Part shown: piece by piece, positions 1 to 6,111 of the stretch
Layout: every line of letters begins with the position of its first letter
Numbering within the stretch: position 1 is the first letter of the stretch
Assembly (NCBI GenBank): GCA_023230285.1
Contig: JALNXP010000142.1
Span: 1-6,540, forward strand
Direction: 5' to 3'
Source of the DNA: Bacteroidales bacterium
GTDB taxonomy: Bacteria > Bacteroidota > Bacteroidia > Bacteroidales > BM520
Length of the DNA stretch: 6,540 nt
Program-made: the position numbers and the translations under genes
Notes under the pieces: model-generated
Told to the model about the DNA's origin: nothing
Databases searched by the model: none
The model's input: only the letters and a program-made list of their open reading frames with translations

Positions 1-729
1 GAATCGTTTAAATTTTCATTAGCTATTAACCCTGAATCGGCAGCGACTTATTTTAACCTCGGTAATGCTTATTTTCAAATTTCTGAATATGCTAAAGCTA
101 TTGATGCTTATCAAAATTCTATGAAATATGAAGATAATAAACAGTATGTTACTCTGAATTATATAGGCGAATGCTATATGATGATGGAAGAGTACGATGA
201 TGCCGTCAGCTTTTTTAATCGCAGTCTCGAAATTAATGATAATTACGATGAAGGCTATTGCTCCATGGCTAAGGCTTTTAATAAACAGGAGAAAAATATT
301 GAAGCTTTGGTTTGCATTGACAAGGCTATCTCCATAAATGGTAAAGAACCGGACTTTTTTAGTGTTAAAGGTAATGTCTTGTTTGACCTCGACCGCTTTG
401 ATGAAACAGAAGTATGCCTGCTTAAAGCTCTTGAGCTGAATCCGGAAGATATTGACTTGAGAATAGGCGTGGTAGGTTTTTATCTATTTATGAATGAACC
501 TGATAAAGGTATTAACTTTTTAATCGAGTATGTCAATAACAGCGATGTTGAGGATATAGTGTTGTGCTTATACAGTATTTGTAATTTTTATGCCGGTAAT
601 AAGCAGGAAGCGTATAAATACCTTTCTAAGGCTCTGGCTGCAAATCCAGATGTCATTTCATGGATTAATGATAATGAGAATTACTCCGATTTTACTGCCG
701 ACCCCGGTATTAATGAATTGTTGCACTAA
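1..729 (+). CDS. TPR-repeat protein, 5' end missing
   Basis: The reading frame is open from the first base of the window, so the visible 242 residues are the C-terminal part of a longer protein. The Met codon at 121 is internal to a repeat and is not the real start. About six consecutive helix-turn-helix repeats of roughly 34 residues are visible. They show the usual TPR pattern (small residue at position 8, Tyr/Phe at 11, Ala at 20, Pro at 32), for example N-L-G-N-A-Y with A-I-D-A-Y, and K-A-L-E-L-N-P near residue 145. The last repeat ends at K-A-L-A-A-N-P-D, followed by a short acidic tail. TPR arrays are protein-binding scaffolds; no enzymatic domain or membrane segment is seen in this part, and the partner is unknown. 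The stop lies 6 nt before aroE, which suggests cotranscription. Cellular location cannot be judged without the N-terminus. Confidence 0.9.
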   Translation, partial: ESFKFSLAINPESAATYFNLGNAYFQISEYAKAIDAYQNSMKYEDNKQYVTLNYIGECYMMMEEYDDAVSFFNRSLEINDNYDEGYCSMAKAFNKQEKNIEALVCIDKAISINGKEPDFFSVKGNVLFDLDRFDETEVCLLKALELNPEDIDLRIGVVGFYLFMNEPDKGINFLIEYVNNSDVEDIVLCLYSICNFYAGNKQEAYKYLSKALAANPDVISWINDNENYSDFTADPGINELLH

Positions 730-735
730 AATATA

Positions 736-1482
736 ATGAACGCTGTTTACGGACTTGTAGGGAAAACTCTGAAACATTCTTTTTCGCAAAAACTTTTTAA
801 CAAAATTTTTGCGGATAATAAAATCGTTGCAGAATATCACCTTTATGAGTTTTCACAACTTGACATTGTGTCGTTTAGAAACTTTTTAGCTGATAATGAA
901 GCTGTTGTTGGGCTAAATGTGACTATCCCATACAAAAAAATCATCATCTCTGTTTTAGATGGTATTTCTGATGATGCAGCTGAAATAGGTGCTGTAAATT
1001 GTCTGAAAATTATGCGTAATCCACTTAACATTATCGGCTTCAATACCGATTGGTCTGCTTTTGAACAAAGTTTTACGCCTCTTTTGCAGCCTTATCATTG
1101 TAAAGCACTTATACTTGGAACAGGTGGCGTTTCTAAAGCTGTAAGCTATGCTTTAGATAAATTGAATATTCCGTATTTACTCGTGTCGCGTAGTCGGAGG
1201 AAAGGTTCGATTTGTTATGATGAACTGAATGAGCTGAATTTTAATGATTATAATATCATAATTAATGCTACACCTTGCGGAATGACAGGTTTTACCAATG
1301 AACTTGAAACCTTGTTTCCTTTTGATAAAATTGTGCAAGGCACGCTAATGTATGATTTGGTGTATAATCCTGATGTTACTTTTTTTATGCTTGAAGGAAT
1401 GAAGAGAAGCTGTATAGTGAAAAATGGCTTGGAGATGTTGAATCTGCAAGCACTTGGTTCATGGAAAATATGGAATGGTTGA
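736..1482 (+). CDS. aroE: shikimate dehydrogenase (NADP+)
   Basis: Cytoplasmic enzyme of the shikimate pathway that reduces 3-dehydroshikimate to shikimate with NADPH, on the route to chorismate and aromatic amino acids. The 248 residues carry the family motifs in order. S-F-S at 15-17 binds shikimate. NVTIPYK at 61-67 contains the catalytic Lys67. GAVNCL is at 85-90, and GFNTDW at 101-106 contains the catalytic Asp105. The Rossmann loop GTGGVSKA is at 128-135. SRSRRK at 151-156 is the basic loop expected to hold the NADP 2'-phosphate. NATPCGM is at 177-183, and NGLEMLNLQA is at 230-239. The C-terminus ending in IWNG resembles that of complete family members, so the gene looks intact. The ATG at 736 is chosen because it puts the substrate motif at the usual distance from the N-terminus. 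It follows the TPR stop by 6 nt with no Shine-Dalgarno sequence. No other aro gene is in view. Confidence 0.96.
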   Translation: MNAVYGLVGKTLKHSFSQKLFNKIFADNKIVAEYHLYEFSQLDIVSFRNFLADNEAVVGLNVTIPYKKIIISVLDGISDDAAEIGAVNCLKIMRNPLNIIGFNTDWSAFEQSFTPLLQPYHCKALILGTGGVSKAVSYALDKLNIPYLLVSRSRRKGSICYDELNELNFNDYNIIINATPCGMTGFTNELETLFPFDKIVQGTLMYDLVYNPDVTFFMLEGMKRSCIVKNGLEMLNLQALGSWKIWNG

Positions 1483-1507
1483 AATTATACTGATAAATTT
1501 TTATAAT

Positions 1508-3058
1508 ATGAGATTTAGATTTTTATTGCAACTGTCGTGTATGGTTGTTATGGCTTTTTATGGTTCGCTTTTGTGCGGGCAAGATGTTAACAAGGTTATA
1601 GAATTAGGCGCTACGGATAATCATGTAATGTCGCACCTTGATGTGCTGACAAATCGTTTTGGTGGCAGACCTATCGGCTCCGATGCTTATGATAATTCGG
1701 TGAAGTGGGTTGCTTCGCAGTTTGAGAGTTGGGGTTTAGATGTTGAAGTAGAGGTTGCCGGTGAGTTAGCAGTAGGCTTTAATCGTGGTCCGTGGTTTGG
1801 ACGAATGTTAGGTGGCACTGATGAAATGACCTTGCATTTTGTGACACCTTCTTATACTTCCGGCACGAAAGGCATCCAACGCGGTCATCTGCTTTTAGAA
1901 CCGAAGACACAGGCAGAGTTCGACAGAATGAAAGGCACGCTGAAAGGAGCATGGGTGTTGATATCCGGCAAAAGTACCGGATATCCGATAAACATTTCGG
2001 TCGAAGCTGATTCAATCAGAGCCGACATCATCAATAAAAATAAAGTTATCGAAGAAAGAAATGCCGAGATATTGCGCAACAACAGAAAAAATAATGCTCA
2101 TGATACGCTAACAGCTTTAATCGAAGAACCGGCTCTATTCTATAAACAGATGTGCGAAGCCGGAATACTTGGAATTATACAGTCGGCACCTGTGCCACTT
2201 GTGGCTCTATACGACAAAAATGTAGTGTTCAATCCTGACATTACCATAGAAACCCTGCCGACTGTACCGGACATCAAACTTGATGAGAATCAATACAATG
2301 TGATAAAGAAGATGGTGGAAGAACGCCGGACTTTTGAATTAGAGTTTGATATAAGAAATCATTTTAGGATGGGACCGGTGAAATATTGCAACGTCATCGG
2401 CAAAATCGAAGGTAGCGAATATCCTGATGAATATGTCATCTGCAGTGGTCATTTAGATGCTTACGATGTTGCAACCGGTGGTGTTGACTGCGGTTCCGGT
2501 GTTTCGTCTGTTATTGAGGCAGCCAGACTTGTAGCTTTGTCGGGTGCTAAGCCCAAACGCTCGATGCTGTTTATCGCCTTTGCCGGCGAGGAGTTCGGCT
2601 TACTCGGCGCAGAAGCATGGGCTGAAAGTCATAAAGATATGTTAGATAAGATATCCAACGTCTTCAACAAAGATGGTGGACCGCTGGCGGCTACTAATGT
2701 CAGTGTTCCTGCCTGCATGTACGATGATTTTGTGGAGATATGTGAGTCGGTAAGTTCTATAAATCCGGATATTCCGTTTAAGGTCAACAAGGTGGAGCCG
2801 CGAAAAAAGCCAATATCAACCGGCGGCACCGATGCTTCTGTCTTTGCAGTTGAAGGTGTGCCTACAATTCACCTTGGCGAAGCTGATGTCTTCGGCTACA
2901 ATTTTAGCTATAGAGAAATATGGCACACAGAGCGAGACTTGTACACCAAGAGCATTCCGGTATATCAAAAACACACGGCAACAGTTATGGCGGTGATAGG
3001 ACTTGGCGTAGCAAATTTAGACCATTTGCTGTCAAGAGACGGAGCGTATGAGGAGTAG
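1508..3058 (+). CDS. exported M28-family zinc aminopeptidase/carboxypeptidase (carboxypeptidase Q-like)
   Basis: A 516-residue metallopeptidase with a co-catalytic two-zinc site that removes terminal residues from peptides, probably in the periplasm or outside the cell. The start at 1508 begins a signal peptide (MRFRF, then a hydrophobic core, with likely cleavage near G24/Q25). A longer frame from 1454 would overlap aroE and add 18 residues ahead of the signal. The N-terminal part has NRFGGRPIGS at 49-58, typical of carboxypeptidase Q-like M28 enzymes. A PA-like insert spans about 125-250. The zinc site is H315 (in SGHLD), bridging D327, general base E361 and ligand E362 (in AGEEFG), D389 and H473 (in WHTERD). 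The H-D gap of 12 and D-E gap of 34 match, from memory, Streptomyces griseus aminopeptidase. GGTDAS at 439-444 also fits the CPQ group. It lies 25 nt after aroE and is probably in the same transcript. Oddity: the usual D-D-G at the bridging Asp is D-C-G. Exact substrate and aminopeptidase versus dipeptidase activity cannot be told. Confidence 0.93.
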   Translation: MRFRFLLQLSCMVVMAFYGSLLCGQDVNKVIELGATDNHVMSHLDVLTNRFGGRPIGSDAYDNSVKWVASQFESWGLDVEVEVAGELAVGFNRGPWFGRMLGGTDEMTLHFVTPSYTSGTKGIQRGHLLLEPKTQAEFDRMKGTLKGAWVLISGKSTGYPINISVEADSIRADIINKNKVIEERNAEILRNNRKNNAHDTLTALIEEPALFYKQMCEAGILGIIQSAPVPLVALYDKNVVFNPDITIETLPTVPDIKLDENQYNVIKKMVEERRTFELEFDIRNHFRMGPVKYCNVIGKIEGSEYPDEYVICSGHLDAYDVATGGVDCGSGVSSVIEAARLVALSGAKPKRSMLFIAFAGEEFGLLGAEAWAESHKDMLDKISNVFNKDGGPLAATNVSVPACMYDDFVEICESVSSINPDIPFKVNKVEPRKKPISTGGTDASVFAVEGVPTIHLGEADVFGYNFSYREIWHTERDLYTKSIPVYQKHTATVMAVIGLGVANLDHLLSRDGAYEE

Positions 3059-3106
3059 AAAGTTAAGAAAGTAGATATGGCGTATTGAATTCTCGTTAGC
3101 GTAATG

Positions 3107-3162
3107 TTGAAAATGGAATATATACACATTTTCCAATGTATATCCGTAGCCATTGTTTTCAA
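3107..3162. other. imperfect nested inverted repeat in the convergent intergenic region
   Basis: An outer stem pairs TTGAAAA (3107-3113) with TTTTCAA (3156-3162), followed by TGG (3114-3116) with CCA (3150-3152) across a small bulge. An inner stem pairs ATATACA (3120-3126) with TGTATAT (3137-3143) around a 10-nt loop. In plus-strand RNA this would lie in the 3' untranslated part of the M28 transcript, ahead of the terminator. It is A/T-rich and imperfect, so it may be chance, an RNA-stability structure or a relic of a small repeat. The rest of 3059-3185 shows no gene. Confidence 0.3.
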
Positions 3163-3185
3163 TACCACCTTCTCCCCAAATAAAC

Positions 3186-3224
3186 AAAAAAACGCTACTC
3201 AATTTCTTGAGCAGCGTTTTTTTT
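3186..3224. terminator. bidirectional intrinsic terminator
   Basis: The 12-nt arms AACGCTACTCAA (3191-3202) and TTGAGCAGCGTT (3207-3218) enclose a 4-nt loop. Seven A's (3186-3192) precede the stem and eight T's (3217-3224) follow it, so either strand yields a stem followed by a U run. The only non-complementary position is A·C in plus-strand RNA, but G·U in minus-strand RNA. The minus-strand hairpin is therefore fully paired and closes with a GAAA (GNRA) loop. It sits between the convergent M28 and T9SS-cargo genes and should end both transcripts. Confidence 0.9.
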
Positions 3225-3225
3225 A

Positions 3226-3241
3226 ACCGGAAAAATCCGGT
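3226..3241. other. small hairpin next to the terminator
   Basis: A perfect 6-bp inverted repeat, ACCGGA (3226-3231) and TCCGGT (3236-3241), with a 4-nt A/T loop. It follows the plus-strand T run and, on the minus strand, comes just before the main terminator, within the 3' untranslated part of the gene ending at 3266. It has no T run of its own as a minus-strand terminator. It may add transcript stability or reinforce termination; no specific role can be shown. Confidence 0.45.
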
Positions 3242-3265
3242 GGCTGTTATATAAAAAAAACATGT

Positions 3266-3985
3266 TTACAATATAACCATCTTGTTTGTCGCTACTATCT
3301 TGCCATCAAGGACGACAGAATAAAGATACATGCCGGAACGGAAGTCTGCCGCATTAACAGAAATACTGTTTTCTGAAGCAGCTATCACGTACTCTTTAAC
3401 TTTGGCTCCGGTATATGAATAAACTACGATAGAGCCTTTGCGGAATGAGTTACTAATACCTGCATAGCTGATGGTTGCGGTGGAAGAAACAGGATTCGGG
3501 AAAATACTTGTCTCGACTTTCTGATAATCTTCGATGCCGGTTAAACCAACCGAAAATTTTATTGTTACCCATGTAGAATCGCCGGCTCTGTTAAAAAACA
3601 CAAACTGTGTTTCACATGTACCAATATTGCCTAACGACATATAATGTGCCGAAAATTCGTGTGAGCCGTTTGCCGGTATAGGTAAGGCATTTTCTAAAGG
3701 CAGGAGCATTAATCCCGGTGAATAACATTGTCCGTAGCAAAAATATAATAGAGAGTTTTCTACTGCTTGAATAGGATTTAAACGTAATCCTATTGAAAGT
3801 TCTTCACCTGTTGGATTTACTACTTGAAGAGCTTGTTGTAATTCTTCATCAGGATTTACTTCTTGAGTGGAAACTACTAATGTCTGTCCGGAAACATCTT
3901 CTCCGTCTATCAATAGTTGCGGCAGTTGTGCGTATGATACGCACGCAATTAAAAGTATTGCTAATGTGAGATAAATTTTTTTCAT
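3266..3985 (-). CDS. secreted protein with type A T9SS C-terminal sorting domain, function unknown
   Basis: A 239-residue protein with an N-terminal export signal (MKKIYLTLAILLIACVSYA, cleavage expected before Gln20). A C-terminal T9SS sorting domain occupies about 158-239. It opens with SIFPNPVSSTATISY (PNP at 163-165) and ends with GMYLYSVV...NKMVIL, the usual beta-strand pattern of domains recognised by the type IX secretion system and often removed when the cargo is attached to the surface. The middle part, about 21-150, is probably a small beta-sandwich; its core is not recognised as an enzyme. It has three cysteines (C83, C87, C124), with C83 and C87 in the motif CYGQC, so a disulfide is possible. 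The gene starts 25 nt after the hutU stop, and I see no TAnnTTTG element between them, so it may be read from the hutU promoter. Oddity: LIAC at 12-15 also resembles a lipobox, although the SYA/Q cleavage better suits a T9SS cargo. Confidence 0.9.
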   Translation of the reverse strand: MKKIYLTLAILLIACVSYAQLPQLLIDGEDVSGQTLVVSTQEVNPDEELQQALQVVNPTGEELSIGLRLNPIQAVENSLLYFCYGQCYSPGLMLLPLENALPIPANGSHEFSAHYMSLGNIGTCETQFVFFNRAGDSTWVTIKFSVGLTGIEDYQKVETSIFPNPVSSTATISYAGISNSFRKGSIVVYSYTGAKVKEYVIAASENSISVNAADFRSGMYLYSVVLDGKIVATNKMVIL

Positions 3986-4010
3986 AATTATTATAGTTTT
4001 AATTTAGTAA

Positions 4011-6011
4011 TCAGAATAAGTTATTTATAATATCGTCATCTACTATATTAGGTATGTTGACTTTCAGATTTGGTTCTATTGCCATAGCACGTTTTATTGC
4101 GAAAGTAGCGTTAGAATTTCTTGCCCAGTTGCGTCTTGATATTCCGTTGTTTACGTCCCAATGGAGCATCATCTTCAATCTTCTGTCGGCATCTTCACTT
4201 CCATCAAGAACCATACCAAACCCGCCGTTTATGACTTCTCCCCAGCCGACTCCGCCACCATTATGTATAGAAACCCACGTAGCACCTCTGAAGCTGTCGC
4301 CGATGACATTCTGAATAGCCATGTCGGCAGTAAAAGCCGAGCCATCGTAAATGTTTGAAGTTTCTCTGAAAGGGGAGTCTGTTCCGGAGACATCGTGGTG
4401 GTCTCTGCCTAAAACAACAGGCTCTGAAATACGTCCTTCACGAACGGCTTTGTTGAAAGCAGAAGCAATTTTTATACGTCCTTCACAGTCGGCGTATAAG
4501 ATGCGGGCTTGCGAACCGACAACCAAATGGTTTTTGCCGGCTTCTTTTATCCAATGTATGTTGTCTTTGAGCTGTGTCTGAATTTCTTCCGGAGCATGCT
4601 TCAATATTTCTTCTAATACCTCGGCTGCAATTATGTCGGTAGTTTCCAAGTCCTTAGGATTTGAAGATGTGCATACCCATCTGAAAGGACCAAAGCCAAA
4701 ATCAAAGTATAGCGGTCCCATAATATCTTGAACGTAAGAAGGATATTTGAATTTGCCATCTTCTTTGAAGATGTCTGCGCCGGCTCTGCCTGCTTCTAAG
4801 AGGAATGCGTTGCCGTAATCCCAGAAATACATGCCTTTAGCAGAAATACGGTTGATGACATCAACGTGACGGCGTAACGAACGCTGTACGTATTCTTTAA
4901 ATTTGTCGGGGTCTTCAGCCATCATGATGTTGGCTTCATCAAAAGTAAGTTCGGCAGGATAATAGCCGCCTGCCCATGGATTGTGCAATGAAGTTTGGTC
5001 GCTGCCGAGTTCTACAGGAATATTACATTCGTCTATCTTCTCCCAGAGGTCGACAATGTTGCCCTGATAAGCTAAAGAGACAGCTTCTTTGTTTTTGCGT
5101 GCGAGCAAAATACGCTGCATCAACTTGTCTAAGTCGGTATAAACTTCGTTGACCCAGCCTTGTTCATAGCGTGTTTTTGTCGCTTTCGGATTTATTTCTG
5201 CTACTACGCCTATCGCTCCTGCTATTACAGCTGCCTTCGGTTGCGCTCCGGACATGCCGCCAAGCCCTGATGTGACATAAACTTTGCCGGCAATGTCGCC
5301 TTTGCTGTGTAAGCGAGCCGCATTCATTACGGTGATTGTCGTGCCGTGAACTATGCCTTGCGGTCCAATATACATATAAGAACCTGCCGTCATCTGCCCA
5401 TATTGAGAAACGCCCATGGCGTTAAATCTCTCGTAATCGTCTTTAGATGAGTAATTTGGAATTACCATGCCGTTGGTTATAACCACACGTGGCGCATCTT
5501 TGTGTGACGGAAACAGCCCCATCGGATTTCCGGAATACATAACTAAGGTCTGCTCGTCAGTCATCTCCGATAAATATTTCATTGTGAGCAAGTACTGCGC
5601 CCAATTTTGAAATACTGCGCCATTGCCGCCGTAAGTAATCAACTCATGAGGGTGTTGCGCAACAGCAGTGTCTAAATTATTGCTAATCATCAACATAATA
5701 GCTGCCGCTTGACGCGACCTGTACGGGAAATCTTCTATACTTCTTGCCGTTATCTTGTAATCCGGACGAAAACGATACATATATATTCTGCCATATTTGG
5801 ATAATTCTTCGGCAAATTCTTTGGCTAATATCTTGTGATGTTTTGCCGGAAAATAACGTAAAGCGTTGCGTATTGCTAACCTTTTTTCTTCTGTGCTGAG
5901 TAAGTCTTTACGCTTTGGCGCATGATTAACGCTGTTATCATATTCTTTCTGTGGAGGTAATTCATCGGGAATTCCTTGCGATATAATTTTTTTAAATTCT
6001 GAATTGTTCAT
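4011..6011 (-). CDS. hutU: urocanate hydratase, long form
   Basis: Cytoplasmic second enzyme of histidine degradation. It adds water to urocanate to give 4-imidazolone-5-propanoate, using tightly bound NAD+ as an electrophile. Family blocks are clear: GGNGAVFQNWAQY (128-140), MYSGNPMGLFPSH (158-170), the glycine-rich GLGGMSGAQPKA (249-260), GFGPFRWVCTS (439-449), VVGSQARILYADCEGR (497-512), GRDHHDVSGTDSPFRE (535-550) and NGGGVGWGEVINGGFG (584-599). At 666 residues it belongs to the long class known from Bacteroidota and animals (about 660-680), not the roughly 555-residue class of Pseudomonas and Bacillus. The frame is intact. The ATG at 6009-6011 leaves an A/T-rich leader of about 40 nt after a -7 element. 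From memory, short enzymes carry their reactive Cys just before GPFRW; here that stretch has no Cys (Y435 and F436), and the nearest is C447. No hutH, hutI or glutamate formiminotransferase gene is adjacent. The next gene downstream is a T9SS cargo and the upstream neighbour is divergent. Confidence 0.97.
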   Translation of the reverse strand: MNNSEFKKIISQGIPDELPPQKEYDNSVNHAPKRKDLLSTEEKRLAIRNALRYFPAKHHKILAKEFAEELSKYGRIYMYRFRPDYKITARSIEDFPYRSRQAAAIMLMISNNLDTAVAQHPHELITYGGNGAVFQNWAQYLLTMKYLSEMTDEQTLVMYSGNPMGLFPSHKDAPRVVITNGMVIPNYSSKDDYERFNAMGVSQYGQMTAGSYMYIGPQGIVHGTTITVMNAARLHSKGDIAGKVYVTSGLGGMSGAQPKAAVIAGAIGVVAEINPKATKTRYEQGWVNEVYTDLDKLMQRILLARKNKEAVSLAYQGNIVDLWEKIDECNIPVELGSDQTSLHNPWAGGYYPAELTFDEANIMMAEDPDKFKEYVQRSLRRHVDVINRISAKGMYFWDYGNAFLLEAGRAGADIFKEDGKFKYPSYVQDIMGPLYFDFGFGPFRWVCTSSNPKDLETTDIIAAEVLEEILKHAPEEIQTQLKDNIHWIKEAGKNHLVVGSQARILYADCEGRIKIASAFNKAVREGRISEPVVLGRDHHDVSGTDSPFRETSNIYDGSAFTADMAIQNVIGDSFRGATWVSIHNGGGVGWGEVINGGFGMVLDGSEDADRRLKMMLHWDVNNGISRRNWARNSNATFAIKRAMAIEPNLKVNIPNIVDDDIINNLF

Positions 6012-6035
6012 ATATGTAAAAAAATATTACTTTTG
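6004..6035 (+). promoter_or_regulatory. predicted Bacteroidota sigma promoter for the gene at 6112
   Basis: TACTTTTG at 6028-6035 matches the Bacteroidota -7 consensus TAnnTTTG exactly. TTG at 6004-6006 lies 21 nt upstream and could be the -33 element. Transcription would begin near 6042, leaving a leader of about 70 nt before the ATG at 6112. The -33 triplet falls inside the first codons of hutU. In A/T-rich DNA one exact hit is suggestive, not proof. Confidence 0.5.
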
Positions 6036-6046
6036 TAAAGTACAAA
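6032..6046. promoter_or_regulatory. perfect palindrome between divergent promoters, possible operator
   Basis: TTTGTA (6032-6037) and TACAAA (6041-6046) form an exact 6-bp inverted repeat with a 3-nt spacer. It overlaps the end of the plus-strand -7 element and lies just downstream of the minus-strand -7 element, in the expected start region of both transcripts. A dimeric regulator bound here could affect both genes. No regulator gene is in view and the site is short, so this is inference. Confidence 0.3.
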
Positions 6047-6055
6047 TTAATCCCG

Positions 6056-6063
6056 CAAAGGTA
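6056..6063 (-). promoter_or_regulatory. hutU: predicted -7 element of the hutU promoter
   Basis: The minus strand reads TACCTTTG, an exact TAnnTTTG match followed by C, a form common in Bacteroidota promoters. It lies 44 nt upstream of the hutU ATG, giving an expected leader of about 35-40 nt. I find no good TTG -33 element 17-23 nt upstream, so the promoter may be weak, dependent on an activator, or misassigned. Confidence 0.55.
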
Positions 6064-6111
6064 GTTTTTTTAATGCTAATAAATGAGTAAATATTCACAA
6101 AAAAAATAAAA

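Noticed and set aside
121..123. Met codon at 121 as start of the TPR protein
   Set aside because: The frame is open to base 1, and the residues before 121 form a clear TPR repeat, so the Met is internal.
1454..1507. Longer start for the M28 peptidase, overlapping the aroE end
   Set aside because: The extra 18 residues precede a good signal peptide beginning at 1508 and would place it internally; the ATG at 1508 avoids the overlap and fits an exported enzyme.
2965..3168. Minus-strand open frame of 67 codons in the intergenic region
   Set aside because: It overlaps the end of the M28 gene, has no recognisable domain or start context, and lies beyond the minus-strand terminator.
4054..4581. 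Plus-strand open frames opposite hutU
   Set aside because: They are antisense to highly conserved hutU motifs and encode no recognisable protein.
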